Below, piece by piece: positions 32,030-41,011 of a DNA stretch of 64,000 bases. The translations under genes were made by a program, and so were the position numbers. How positions within the stretch are numbered: position 1 is the stretch's first letter; each line of letters begins with the position of its first letter. The stretch comes from an uncultured Opitutales bacterium (lineage in GTDB: Bacteria; Verrucomicrobiota; Verrucomicrobiia; Opitutales; Intestinicryptomonadaceae), in the NCBI GenBank assembly GCA_934613645.1, contig CAKTTC010000002.1, forward strand, positions 1 through 64,000, read 5' to 3'. The notes beneath the pieces were generated by a model. It had not been told where the DNA came from and ran no database searches. It worked only from the letters and a program-made list of their open reading frames with translations.

Positions 32030-33649
32030 ATGGATATGAGAAAAAATATAAAAACACTGTCGGCTGTTTCGATTGCGGCGTTGTCGCTTTCGATTTTGGG
32101 CTGCGCGGCAGACAAGACAAACACGGCGCAATGCGGAAGTCGGAATTTCGGGAAGTCGCCCGCGATTCCGACGAGCTACGAAACCGACAAAGACGCGGTT
32201 ATGACGAAAGCCTACTGGGACATCTGGAACAAAGACGTTCAAAAGGCCATCGACGAACGCATCGAAAAATTCCGCAAGGCAGACGCAAAAATCGCGCTCG
32301 ACGCCGCGCCGAATTCGCCCGTAAAAGTAAGGCAGGTTTCGCACAAATTCTTTTTCGGGGCGCACATTTTCAACTTCAACCAGCTCGGCAAAAAAGAATA
32401 CAACAACATCTACAAAAGCCTTTACAACAAATACGACGGCCTGTTCAACTCGGCTACGGTGGCGTTCTACTGGAAATGTTTTGAAATGGAGTTCGACAAG
32501 CCGCGTTTCGAAACCGAATACTGGGACACGGAGGAATTTTGGGAAAATGTAAAATATCCAAAGCGTATGCCCCACTGGAGACGCCCCCCGACCGACGAAG
32601 TTGTGGATTTCTGCAAGTCGAAAAACCTGAGAATCCACGGGCACCCGCTTATTTGGGCGGACAGGGGATGGCATTATCCCGAACTGGAAATCTGGCAGAA
32701 ATACGGCACGCCCGAAAACGTGAAATTCAAGAAGACAGCCCCGCACGTAGGCATAAACGTATCGGGATATGTGTTCACGAAAAAATACAAGGACTCAAAA
32801 ATAGAGGATTTGGAAAAGGAATTCGGCGCGGCCGCAAAGGGTTCGGCGGAACGTTCGGAAATCCGCGTGCGCGAAATCGCAAAACGCTACGGCGACAAAA
32901 TCGACAGCTGGGACGTTGTAAACGAATCGGCAAGAGATTTCTCCCTCGGCAACCTGCCGTCGAAGTCGAAGCTCATAACGCGTTCCAGATACGGCATCAT
33001 GGAGGCCGACTACGACTTCAACGCCTTCAGGTTGGCGCAAAAATACCTCCCCGAAAAGGCGCGCCTTAACATAAACGACTACCTTATGGAAGAGACGTAT
33101 TTGAAGCAAATACTCTCGCTCAAACAGCGCGGCTGCAAAATCGACGTGGTGGGTTCGCAAATGCATTTGTTCAACCCGAAACAGACGCTCGATATTTCAA
33201 AGGGCGCGAAAATCCAGACGCCCGAACAGGTCGGCGAAGTTATGCAAATGCTCTCAAAGGTGGGGTGTCCGATTCACTTGAGCGAAATCACAATCACCGC
33301 CGCGGGCACTTCCGACAAGGAGAGAATGATGCAGGCAATAACGTTGCGCAACCTCTACAGAATGTGGTTTAGCGTCGAAAAAATGAACGGCATTACTTGG
33401 TGGAACGTTGTTGACGACTGCGGCGCGCCGGGAGAACCCTCGATGTCGGGGCTTTTCACGCGCGATATGAAGCCCAAGCCCGCATTCTTCGCAATGAACA
33501 ATCTCATAAACGGCGAGTGGAAGACTAACCTCGACGCGAAAACCGACGCCGACGGCGCGCTCTCTTTCCGCGGATTCAGGGGCGAATACGAAATTTCATA
33601 CACCGACAAAAACGGAAAACAAAAAACAATAAAATACACCCTCAACTAA
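32030..33649 (+). CDS. GH10 endo-1,4-beta-xylanase-like lipoprotein
   Basis: The 539-residue product has a lipoprotein signal ending LSILGC (Cys25), then a linker, then a GH10 TIM barrel. DSWDVVNES carries Glu299 as acid/base and PIHLSEITI carries Glu419 as nucleophile; RIHGHPLIWADRGWHYP is the GH10 strand-4 block. An N-terminal segment (VRQVSHKFFFGAHIF) is typical of the GH10 group in which a short beta region precedes the barrel. It should cut beta-1,4-xylan or a related backbone at the cell surface. An alternative start six bases on (MRKNIK) is equally good. It is followed after one base by galK. Confidence 0.85.
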   Translation: MDMRKNIKTLSAVSIAALSLSILGCAADKTNTAQCGSRNFGKSPAIPTSYETDKDAVMTKAYWDIWNKDVQKAIDERIEKFRKADAKIALDAAPNSPVKVRQVSHKFFFGAHIFNFNQLGKKEYNNIYKSLYNKYDGLFNSATVAFYWKCFEMEFDKPRFETEYWDTEEFWENVKYPKRMPHWRRPPTDEVVDFCKSKNLRIHGHPLIWADRGWHYPELEIWQKYGTPENVKFKKTAPHVGINVSGYVFTKKYKDSKIEDLEKEFGAAAKGSAERSEIRVREIAKRYGDKIDSWDVVNESARDFSLGNLPSKSKLITRSRYGIMEADYDFNAFRLAQKYLPEKARLNINDYLMEETYLKQILSLKQRGCKIDVVGSQMHLFNPKQTLDISKGAKIQTPEQVGEVMQMLSKVGCPIHLSEITITAAGTSDKERMMQAITLRNLYRMWFSVEKMNGITWWNVVDDCGAPGEPSMSGLFTRDMKPKPAFFAMNNLINGEWKTNLDAKTDADGALSFRGFRGEYEISYTDKNGKQKTIKYTLN

Positions 33650-33650
33650 A

Positions 33651-34802
33651 ATGAAAGACAGCTTAGCTTCGAGTTTTGAAAAAATCTACGGGCAAAGGGC
33701 GGAGGTTTTCGCCCAAGCCCCCGGAAGAATAGAGTTCATCGGCAACCACACCGACTACAACAACGGCTTCACTATGGGCGCGGCAATCGACAAGGTTGTA
33801 ATGGTAGCCCTCTCCAAACGCAACGACAGAAAGCTCTGTTTTGCGAGCATAAAGTCGGGCGAAAAGGTGGAGCTTGACCTCGACAAACTCGAAAAGCAAC
33901 CGCGCGAATACAACTGGGTCAACTATCCGCTGGGCGTATTCAAGTTTCTTGTGGAGGCGGGGTTGAAAGCCGACTGCGGCTTCAATATGCTCGACACAAG
34001 CAACCTGCCCGCGGGCGCGGGGCTAAGCTCCTCGGCGGCAATAGAGCTGTCGACGGCGTTCGCGCTCTGTAAACTCTACGGCTTTGACTGCGACCTCAAA
34101 ACGAAAGTCCGCATTGGCAGAAAGTGCGAAAACAATTTCGTGGGCATGCCCTGCGGGATTCTCGACCAAGGGGTTTCGGGCTTCGGCAAGGCCGATTCGC
34201 TCGTGTTCATTGACTGCAAAACGGAGGAGTTTTCGAACGCTCCCCTGCCCCACTCGTGCAAATTCTGGCTGTTCAACTCCACGAAAAAACACGCCCTTGT
34301 CGACGGAATGTATGCGGCGCGCCACAACGAATGTATGGAAGCCGCAAAAAAGCTTTCGGAAGGCGGCGAGGAAAGGCTTTTGCGCGAATTTACGCTTGCC
34401 GACTTGGAGGCAAAAAAATCGGAACTTTCAGAAAACGCATACAAGCGCGCCAAGCACGTTATAGAGGAAAACGCTCGCGTGCTGAAAGCGCGGGACGCGC
34501 TGGCAAAGGGCGACATAGCCGAGGTGGGAAGGTTGCTTGTGCAGTCGCACAATTCGTCGCGCGACTTGTTCGAAAATTCGTGCGAGGAGCTTGATTTTCT
34601 GGTGGCGGAAGCCGTCAAGAACCCGAACGTCTACGGGGCGCGCCTGAGCGGCGGCGGCTTCGGCGGGGCTGTAATGGCGTTGACAAACGACAAATTCTCC
34701 GACGCCGACGCGGAAAAAATCGAAACCGCATACGAGGCGAAATTCGGCAAAAAACCCGCCGTTTTCATCTGCTCGGCGGGCGACGGCGCGAAAAACATTT
34801 AA
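33651..34802 (+). CDS. galK: Galactokinase (GHMP kinase)
   Basis: A 383-residue GHMP kinase that phosphorylates galactose at C1. All three motifs are present: APGRIEFIGNHTDYNNG (about 23-39), LPAGAGLSSSAAIE (about 113-126) and the C-terminal GGGFGGAVMA. The first motif has Asn32 where classical GalK has the sugar-contacting Glu of GEHTDYN, so sugar preference could differ. Directly followed by galE and a UDP-sugar pyrophosphorylase, so galactose-1-phosphate can be uridylylated without GalT. Transcription probably continues from the xylanase gene, whose stop is one base upstream. Confidence 0.88.
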   Translation: MKDSLASSFEKIYGQRAEVFAQAPGRIEFIGNHTDYNNGFTMGAAIDKVVMVALSKRNDRKLCFASIKSGEKVELDLDKLEKQPREYNWVNYPLGVFKFLVEAGLKADCGFNMLDTSNLPAGAGLSSSAAIELSTAFALCKLYGFDCDLKTKVRIGRKCENNFVGMPCGILDQGVSGFGKADSLVFIDCKTEEFSNAPLPHSCKFWLFNSTKKHALVDGMYAARHNECMEAAKKLSEGGEERLLREFTLADLEAKKSELSENAYKRAKHVIEENARVLKARDALAKGDIAEVGRLLVQSHNSSRDLFENSCEELDFLVAEAVKNPNVYGARLSGGGFGGAVMALTNDKFSDADAEKIETAYEAKFGKKPAVFICSAGDGAKNI

Positions 34803-34821
34803 CCCAAATCATTCCAAAATT

Positions 34822-35817
34822 ATGAACGTATTAGTAATAGGCGGCGCGGGCTACATAGGCAGCCATTGCGTCAGACAGTTAATTCAGGCGGGGCACAAAC
34901 CGATTGTTCTCGACAACCTCGTCTACGGGCACACGGGCGCGCTCCTGAAGGAAGTAAAATTCTACAAGGGCAACCTTGAGGACAAAAAGACGGTCGGCGA
35001 AATTCTCGACGCCGAAAAAATCGACATCGTAATGCACTTCGCGGCGTTTATCAACGTGGGCGAATCGGTTCAGAATCCGCTTAAATACTACCAAAACAAC
35101 GTTGCGGGCGTGGTCAATTTGCTCGAAACGATGATTGAGCACAACGTCAAGAAGTTCGTATTCTCCTCGACCTGCGCGACGTTCGGCATTCCCGAAAAGC
35201 TCCCGCTTGTGGAGGATATGCCCCAGCACCCGATAAATCCCTACGGACAAACGAAGCTCGACGTGGAAAACCTCCTCAAAAACTGCGCGCGCGCATACGG
35301 GCTGAATTCGGTTGCGTTCCGCTATTTCAACGCGTCGGGCGCGGCGGAAGACGGCACTATCGGCGAAGACCACACGCCCGAATCGCACCTGATTCCTCTG
35401 GCGATTTTCGCCGCAATGGGCAAGCGTCCTGCGCTCAAAATTTTCGGTAACGACTACAACACGCCCGACGGCACATGCCTGCGCGACTACGTCCACGTTG
35501 ACGACCTCAGCCGCGCGCACATTGCCGCGTTCGACAAGCTTGAAGGCGACGGAAAATTCCTCCACTACAACCTCGGCACGGGCACGCCCAATTCGGTTCT
35601 CGAAATCATCAAGGGCGTTGAAAAGGTAAGCGGACTGAAAGTTCCGCACGAATTCGCCCCGCGCCGCCCCGGCGACCCCGACGCGCTCTACGCGAACTCG
35701 CAAAAGGCGAAGACGGAGCTTGACTGGAAAATCAAATACACAAACGTAGAGGACATTATTGCCACCGCTTGGAAGTGGCACTCAACCCACCCCGACGGCT
35801 TCGGCGACAAAAAATAA
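34822..35817 (+). CDS. galE: UDP-glucose 4-epimerase
   Basis: A 331-residue short-chain dehydrogenase-type epimerase. It has the NAD-binding GGAGYIGSHC (7-16), the catalytic Ser-Ser-Thr (about 115-117) and the Tyr141-xxx-Lys145 pair in YGQTK, with DLSRAHIAAF and PHEFAPRRPGDPDALYA further on. It interconverts UDP-galactose and UDP-glucose, and some members also handle the N-acetyl forms. Second gene of galK-galE-UDPGP. Confidence 0.95.
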   Translation: MNVLVIGGAGYIGSHCVRQLIQAGHKPIVLDNLVYGHTGALLKEVKFYKGNLEDKKTVGEILDAEKIDIVMHFAAFINVGESVQNPLKYYQNNVAGVVNLLETMIEHNVKKFVFSSTCATFGIPEKLPLVEDMPQHPINPYGQTKLDVENLLKNCARAYGLNSVAFRYFNASGAAEDGTIGEDHTPESHLIPLAIFAAMGKRPALKIFGNDYNTPDGTCLRDYVHVDDLSRAHIAAFDKLEGDGKFLHYNLGTGTPNSVLEIIKGVEKVSGLKVPHEFAPRRPGDPDALYANSQKAKTELDWKIKYTNVEDIIATAWKWHSTHPDGFGDKK

Positions 35818-35826
35818 AGGATTGCC

Positions 35827-37248
35827 ATGCAGGACATCAGAACGAAATTCGAACAGGCGGGTCAGGGACACGTTTTCAAGTATTTCGACTCCCTCTCAAA
35901 AGAGGAGCAAAGCGCGCTTTTGGCGCAGCTTGAAATGGTCGATTTGGACGAGCTTGACCACCTCAACAAAACGCTTGTTTTTGCGGAAAACACCGATGCG
36001 GGCATTGACTTTTCAAAGCTCCAGCCCGCTCCCTACGAACCCCTCCCCGCCGACAAGGCCGCCGACCCCAAGTGGGCTGAGGCAAAGGTTATCGGCGAAG
36101 AGGCTATCAGGGCGGGAAAGCTTGCGGCGTTCGTTGTGGCGGGCGGCCAAGGCACGCGCTTGGGCTTCAACGCGCCCAAGGGGCTTTACAAGGTAACGCC
36201 TGTCAAGCAGAAAAGCCTGTTCCAAGTATTCGCGGAAAAAATTCTGGCGGCGTCGAAAAAATACGGCGTGTCGATTCCGTGGATTGTAATGACAAGCCAC
36301 ATCAACAACAAGGCGACTGTCGAGTTTTTCGAGGAAAACAACTTCTTCGGGCTTAACAAAAACGACGTTATCTTCTTCAAGCAGGGTCTTATGCCCGCCG
36401 TCGATTTGAACGGGAAAATCATTCTGGAATCGAAGGGCAAGATTGCAATGACGCCCGACGGCCACGGCGGCTGTCTGCGCGGTATGGTAAGAAGCGGCGC
36501 AATAGACGAGCTGAAAAAGCGCGGAATTGAATGCGTAAGCTACTTCCAAGTTGACAATCCGCTTGTCGATATAATCGACCCGTATTTTGTGGGCTTCCAT
36601 ATTTTGGGGAAGTCGCAGATGTCGTCGAAGATGATTGCGAAGGCGTATGCGCTCGAAAAGGTCGGGCACTTCTGCATGCTCGACGGCAAGCTCACGGTGG
36701 TTGAATACTCCGATTTGCCCGCCGAATATCAGGAGCAGACCGACGCCAACGGCAAGCTCAAGTTCATTGCCGGCAGCGTGGCAATCCACGTTCTCGACGT
36801 GGCGTTCATAGAGGCTTTGGGCAGCTCGAAACGCCCCGAAGACAGGCTTCCGTTCCACCGCGCGAACAAGAAAATTCCGTTCGTGGGCGAAAACGGCGAA
36901 ACGGTAAAGCCCGAAAAACCGAACGGCGTGAAATTCGAAATGTTCGTGTTCGACGCGCTCCCGATGGCGAAAAATCCCGTGATTATAGAGGGATTCAGAG
37001 GCGACGAGTTCTCGCCCGTAAAGAACGCCGAGGGGCTGGATTCTCCGACAACCTGCAAGAACCACCAAAAGGCGCAGTGGCGCAGATGGTTCGAAAAAGT
37101 CGGCGTGGAAATTCCGTGCGACAAAGACGGCGTGCCGAGCATAGACATAGAGGTCTCGCCGCTGTTCGCATCGAACGCGGACGATTTCGTTGCGGCGTGG
37201 AACGCGCTTAAACAGAAGCCCGCGATTGCCGACGGATTGTATTTGTAA
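35827..37248 (+). CDS. UDP-sugar/UDP-N-acetylhexosamine pyrophosphorylase (UDPGP family)
   Basis: A 473-residue nucleotidyltransferase. The signature VVAGGQGTRLGFNAPKGLY (103-121) and downstream KQKSLFQVFAEKI, TPDGHGGCLRGM and YFQVDNPLVDIIDPYF match the eukaryotic-type UAP/AGX and UDP-sugar pyrophosphorylase branch rather than bacterial GalU or GlmU. The reaction is UTP plus sugar-1-phosphate giving UDP-sugar. Next to galK and galE with no galT, it can take over the GalT step. Whether it prefers Gal-1-P, Glc-1-P or HexNAc-1-P cannot be read from sequence. A terminator follows. Confidence 0.85.
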   Translation: MQDIRTKFEQAGQGHVFKYFDSLSKEEQSALLAQLEMVDLDELDHLNKTLVFAENTDAGIDFSKLQPAPYEPLPADKAADPKWAEAKVIGEEAIRAGKLAAFVVAGGQGTRLGFNAPKGLYKVTPVKQKSLFQVFAEKILAASKKYGVSIPWIVMTSHINNKATVEFFEENNFFGLNKNDVIFFKQGLMPAVDLNGKIILESKGKIAMTPDGHGGCLRGMVRSGAIDELKKRGIECVSYFQVDNPLVDIIDPYFVGFHILGKSQMSSKMIAKAYALEKVGHFCMLDGKLTVVEYSDLPAEYQEQTDANGKLKFIAGSVAIHVLDVAFIEALGSSKRPEDRLPFHRANKKIPFVGENGETVKPEKPNGVKFEMFVFDALPMAKNPVIIEGFRGDEFSPVKNAEGLDSPTTCKNHQKAQWRRWFEKVGVEIPCDKDGVPSIDIEVSPLFASNADDFVAAWNALKQKPAIADGLYL

Positions 37249-37272
37249 TAGAGTTCGGCAAAAAACGAAAGG

Positions 37273-37300
37273 ACGCTCCGAAAGGGGCGTCTTTTTTTTG
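37273..37300 (+). terminator. Intrinsic terminator of the galK-galE-UDPGP unit
   Basis: GACGCTCC-GAAA-GGGGCGTC (one G-T pair) followed by eight T residues, 25 bases past the stop. It insulates the sugar operon from the phage-like island. Confidence 0.85.
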
Positions 37301-37376
37301 CGCCCGCGCGTTTTCCCAAAAAGAGGTTTTTACCCCAAAAAACGCGCCGATTTCAAAAGATAATTGTTATTCCAAA

Positions 37377-37418
37377 ATATCAAAAGTTAATTTGATATAT
37401 TAAAAAGTTTTCTATAGA
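37377..37418 (+). promoter_or_regulatory. AT-rich promoter with 22-bp palindrome ahead of the phage-like island
   Basis: ATATCAAA-AGTTAA-TTTGATAT (37377-37398) is a perfect 8-bp inverted repeat with a 6-bp spacer. Its right arm provides a -35-like TTTGATA, and TATAGA (37413-37418) is a fair -10, with a short spacer of 15-16. The portal start codon is at 37427. The layout suggests a repressor-controlled promoter; no repressor gene lies in the island. Confidence 0.5.
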
Positions 37419-37426
37419 ATGCGGGT

Positions 37427-38614
37427 ATGAATTCAAAACCCGCATACACAAGTCCGCTGCGGCCTACAGGCTCGGGCGGTTTCAATCCGATAAAAAACCT
37501 GCGTCCGGAGTCGGTCATAAGGGCACTCGACGCATTTAACGACGGCCGCCTTTCGTCGGCGTGCAGGATATTCGAGGCGATAGCCGAAAGGGACGACACT
37601 ATCTGCTGTCTGAACCTGAAAAGAAAGAAGTCGGTTTCGCGCCTCGATTGCGAAATTATACCGCTTGAAAATTCCAGAAAGGCACGCGCGCACCAAAAGG
37701 CACTTTCGCAATTCTACGAAAACATCGAAGCCCGCGATTACTGCGACTCAAACAAAAGGGGCGCGCTGCGCATGTTGGTTTCGCAAATGATGGACAGCGT
37801 GGGAATGAAATACGCCGTGCACAAAGTCTCGTTCGTCAGAAACGGCGACAGTCTCGGCGGAGTTTTCGAAAAATACCCGCTGTGGCTTTTCGAAAACACT
37901 TCGGGCAGGCTCAGAAAGCTCGAGAGGGAAAACCAGCTCACGGCGGGCTGCGAGCTTTCGCCCGAAAAATGGATGATTACATGCGGAGACGGCCTTATGG
38001 CGGCGTCGGCGATAGCGTATATGTTCAAACACCTGCCCCTCCGCGACTGGCTTATTTACTGCGAAAGAAACGGTATGCCCGGGATAAAGGCAAAAACAAA
38101 CGCCTTCCCCGATTCGCCCCAGTGGGAAAGCGCGAAGGAGGCTGTAAGCCAGTTCGGCGCGGAATTTTACGCGGTAGTCTCGGAGGGAACAGACATTGAG
38201 GCCATAGACGTTTCAAGCAAGAGCCAGCTGCCATACAAGGACATTGTCGAACGCATGGACAGAATGCTGTGCGCGCTTTGGCGCGGTTCGGATTTGGGCA
38301 CTATCAGCGGCGAAAACAAAGTTGGAGCGTCGGTTCAGTGGTATGAGGGAAGCCTCATTGAAGAAGACGACGCGCAGACAATAAGCGAAACGCTCAACAG
38401 AAACGTGGACGCCAAAGTAATAAAAATACTTTTCGGCGACGACAAACCACTTGCAAAATTCAGGCTGAAGCTCCCCGACTACGAAGAAAAGCTCTACGAG
38501 TTGGAAGTGATAGAGCGGCTTGCAAAGCTCGGGCTTGCCCCCGACCCGATTGAGTTGGCGAAAAAATTCGCGTTCCCGATAAAAAGCAACGAAGCCTCAG
38601 ATGAAATCGAATAA
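37427..38614 (+). CDS. Phage portal protein, DUF935 (Mu gp29-like)
   Basis: A 395-residue portal-like protein, shorter than Mu gp29 (about 510). Family features are the leading LRPTGSGGFNPI...LRPESVIRALDAFNDGRL, then RDDTICCLNLKRKKSV, PLRDWLIYCERNGMPG (about 204-219) and AEFYAVVSEGTDIEAI. A portal ring sits at one capsid vertex and is the DNA channel and nucleation site of head assembly. It is the first gene of the island, and no terminase gene precedes it, which is unexpected because terminase normally lies immediately upstream. Base composition is like the chromosome around it. Its stop is overlapped by the next start by 14 bases. Confidence 0.8.
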   Translation: MNSKPAYTSPLRPTGSGGFNPIKNLRPESVIRALDAFNDGRLSSACRIFEAIAERDDTICCLNLKRKKSVSRLDCEIIPLENSRKARAHQKALSQFYENIEARDYCDSNKRGALRMLVSQMMDSVGMKYAVHKVSFVRNGDSLGGVFEKYPLWLFENTSGRLRKLERENQLTAGCELSPEKWMITCGDGLMAASAIAYMFKHLPLRDWLIYCERNGMPGIKAKTNAFPDSPQWESAKEAVSQFGAEFYAVVSEGTDIEAIDVSSKSQLPYKDIVERMDRMLCALWRGSDLGTISGENKVGASVQWYEGSLIEEDDAQTISETLNRNVDAKVIKILFGDDKPLAKFRLKLPDYEEKLYELEVIERLAKLGLAPDPIELAKKFAFPIKSNEASDEIE

Positions 38615-39353
38615 CAGACTGCTACAGGTTCTCGCGCCGTTCGGGCAGTGGCCGCACGTCAAAGGCAACCAAATAGTGGACTCCGACGCCGCCTACAAAA
38701 TAAAGCGCAATGCCGAAAAGCTTTTCGCCGCAGAAATCCCCGTGTATTTCGGACACCCCGACGAAACGAAAAAGGACTGCTCCAAAATGCGCGTCGGCAG
38801 AATCGAAAAAATCTTCCCGACGGAAAACGGAATAATTGTAAGCGCAGTCTACAACGACCGCGCATTCGAGAAAATCAAAAGCGGCAAGGTGAAATCGCTC
38901 TCGCCGCGCTGGGAAATGGAGCACCTTGGCGGCAACGACTACCGCCCCGTGCGCCTCGTGTCGGTCGGGCTTACAAACAATCCGAACATCGACGGCAGCG
39001 GAACGATAATAGACGTGGGCGATTGGCGCAGAGAGGGCTCATCGGACGCCGAGTTCGACAAGGCGGAAGAAGAATGCAAGTCGGCGAACGCCGAGCTAAG
39101 CAGAAGGCAGGAAGCCGTTCTGCAAAAGACGCGCGGGCTTGAAGCGCGCGTAGGCAAGGCCGCAGAGAGCGTAAAGAACGCGGCGGTTGAGCTGCGCCTC
39201 GGGGAAATGTCCGCAGCCTGCGCGCCGCACGAAGTCGGCGGGAAATCGCTCAAGGACTTCTCGGAGCTTGCAAGAAATATTTCACTTCGGACGGGCGAAC
39301 CATACACAAAGGCGTTCGCCCGCCTGAGAAAAACGGTAAAAACAAACAAATAA
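38601..39353 (+). CDS. Phage capsid protease/scaffold, Mu I protein-like
   Basis: A 250-residue protein. The first 140 residues match the Mu-like I protein: EIPVYFGHPDETKKDC, GIIVSAVYNDRAFEKI, KSLSPRWEM and RPVRLVSVGLTNNPNI. This is the prohead protease domain; the remaining about 110 residues are charged and helical (EEECKSANAELSRRQEAV) and probably form the scaffold, ending in a basic tail. In Mu the full-length protein guides capsid assembly and is cleaved. Start 38601 overlaps the portal gene; its stop overlaps the next ATG by one base. Confidence 0.78.
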   Translation: MKSNNRLLQVLAPFGQWPHVKGNQIVDSDAAYKIKRNAEKLFAAEIPVYFGHPDETKKDCSKMRVGRIEKIFPTENGIIVSAVYNDRAFEKIKSGKVKSLSPRWEMEHLGGNDYRPVRLVSVGLTNNPNIDGSGTIIDVGDWRREGSSDAEFDKAEEECKSANAELSRRQEAVLQKTRGLEARVGKAAESVKNAAVELRLGEMSAACAPHEVGGKSLKDFSELARNISLRTGEPYTKAFARLRKTVKTNK

Positions 39354-40039
39354 TGCAAATGAAATACTATCAAAAAATGATAAAAATAATTGCGCGCGCG
39401 TTCGGGTTGACCGCAGGCGGCGCATTCTCAAACATCGCAGAGGGAACGCACGCGGGCAGCGCGACGTTCACCGCGGCGGAAGACATAGACAACTCGCAGC
39501 TGCTCGTTGCGCTTGACGATTCGGGCGAAGCGGTAAAAATCTGCTCGGCAACCGACGCCCCCATCGGCGTGTGTGTTGACGAATGCGACATCAACGACAA
39601 ATGCGCCGTAGCCCTTGCGGGTTCTGCCGAAAGCACGTTCCTTTGCAGGTGCGCAAAGGCGGTAGACGCGGGAGACCCCGTATTCACCGCCGACGGCGGA
39701 AAGGTTTCGCCGAGTGCCGCAAGCGGTTCGTTCAAGGTAGGCGTTGCGCTGACGTCGGGACAAATCGGCGACATAATCGAAGTCGATACGCAGTGCTTCG
39801 GCAGCCGCGCGCTGTCGGTTTCAAACGGCGGAACATACGCGTGGAAGGGCGCGACAGCCTCTGAAAAAATGCAGCTTGAAGGCGTAACTGCCGACTCCCT
39901 CGTGTTCGCCACAATCGCCGCAAAAGGAGGTTCGGAAACAGCCGTCCGCGCGGTGGCCGAAAACGGCGCAATCACGTTCGCCCTCGACGCGGCGGGCACA
40001 ACCTCCACAAAAATCGCGTGGATAACAATCAACAGCTAA
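39353..40039 (+). CDS. Capsid cement/decoration-like protein (DUF2190-like)
   Basis: A 228-residue beta-rich protein. The N-terminal 130 residues follow the DUF2190 pattern of small capsid-stabilising proteins: GTHAGSATFTAAEDI, QLLVALDDSGEAVKICSATD, then CAVALAGSAESTFLCRCAKA, DAGDPVFTADGGKV and VGVALTSGQIGDIIEVD. An extra C-terminal segment of about 65 residues (YAWKGATASEKMQLEGV to the end) is not part of that pattern and could be an outward-facing domain. Its position between protease and capsid genes fits. ATG 39359 is an alternative start. Confidence 0.65.
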   Translation: MQMKYYQKMIKIIARAFGLTAGGAFSNIAEGTHAGSATFTAAEDIDNSQLLVALDDSGEAVKICSATDAPIGVCVDECDINDKCAVALAGSAESTFLCRCAKAVDAGDPVFTADGGKVSPSAASGSFKVGVALTSGQIGDIIEVDTQCFGSRALSVSNGGTYAWKGATASEKMQLEGVTADSLVFATIAAKGGSETAVRAVAENGAITFALDAAGTTSTKIAWITINS

Positions 40040-40043
40040 TTCT

Positions 40044-40967
40044 ATGAACGAAAACAAAATTGTAACCGCAAACGAAAACAGATTCACCGCCGGAAACTAC
40101 AGCGAAGCGTTGACGGCATTTACTGTGGGCTGGAAGTCGCCCGACAACCTCGGGGAAATGCTCGACTTCATCGCCCCGCCCATTCCCGTGGGCAGGCGTT
40201 TCGAGTTCAAGCGCAGCGACAACGCGCAGTCGTTTTATTCCGACAACGACGACGTTAGAAGCATCGGCGCGGAGTTTAAGCGCGTGCGCTACGACGGCGC
40301 GTCGGTGAACGAAAAGACGCTCAACAAGGGGCTTACAATCAGAATCGACCACGACGAAATTGCCGACGACGACTGGCAGGAACGCTACGTTCAAATGCTT
40401 TTGCAACGCCTGTTGCGCAACGAACTGCGCCGCGCCATAGCCGCCCTCGAAACAATCGCGAAGTCGGCGGGAACGCCCACTTGGACGAACAACGAAAACC
40501 CCGACGCCGACATCAGAAGCATGCTTATTGCCGCGGGCAACGAAAGCGGCGTGCGCCCCAACAGAATACTCTTCGGCGAAACCGCTTGGGATATGAGAAT
40601 GTCGTGCCTTGAAAAACAGAATTCGGCAGTGGCGTTCAAGGCGAGCGCGCTCGCGCAGGAGGAATTGGCTTCAAAATTCCTTCTGGACGGCTGCAGGGTT
40701 ATGTCGGCGCGCTACCAAACGTCGCCGTCGGCAAAGGCGCAGATTGCGGGTGCAAACGTCTATGCGTTCTTCGGGCAGAACTCGATTTCCAAAGACGAAC
40801 CCTCCAATCTCAAGCGTTTCTACACGCCCATGGAAGAGGGCACGCCCTTCCGCGTATACTGCGACGAATCGGCAAAATACACGGACATCACGGTGGAACA
40901 CTACTCCAGCATTGTCGCAACAAGCGACCTCGGGGTAAGAAAACTCTCAATCAAGGAAGGAGAATAA
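40044..40967 (+). CDS. Phage major capsid protein
   Basis: A 307-residue protein with the order expected of a head subunit: N-arm (YSEALTAFTVGWKS), PPIPVGRRFEFKRSD, a long helical stretch (DDDWQERYVQMLLQRLLRNELRRAI) as in the spine helix, then RPNRILFGETAWDMRMSC and a C-terminal LKRFYTPMEEGTPFRVYCD. Its position after portal, protease and cement proteins supports the call. It lacks the strong similarity to Mu T that would name the family. Expected to assemble into an icosahedral shell. A hairpin follows it. Confidence 0.72.
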   Translation: MNENKIVTANENRFTAGNYSEALTAFTVGWKSPDNLGEMLDFIAPPIPVGRRFEFKRSDNAQSFYSDNDDVRSIGAEFKRVRYDGASVNEKTLNKGLTIRIDHDEIADDDWQERYVQMLLQRLLRNELRRAIAALETIAKSAGTPTWTNNENPDADIRSMLIAAGNESGVRPNRILFGETAWDMRMSCLEKQNSAVAFKASALAQEELASKFLLDGCRVMSARYQTSPSAKAQIAGANVYAFFGQNSISKDEPSNLKRFYTPMEEGTPFRVYCDESAKYTDITVEHYSSIVATSDLGVRKLSIKEGE

Positions 40968-40973
40968 TTGACT

Positions 40974-41002
40974 GCGGCGGGGGCGTAAAAAACCTCCGCC
41001 GC
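40974..41002 (+). promoter_or_regulatory. Hairpin after the capsid gene
   Basis: GCGGCGG (40974-40980) pairs with CCGCCGC (40996-41002) around GGGCGTAAAAAACCT. No T-tract follows. Lying between the capsid gene and the adaptor genes, it could stabilise the upstream mRNA or reduce read-through, favouring capsid over adaptor synthesis. Confidence 0.4.
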
Positions 41003-41011
41003 GCCACGATT

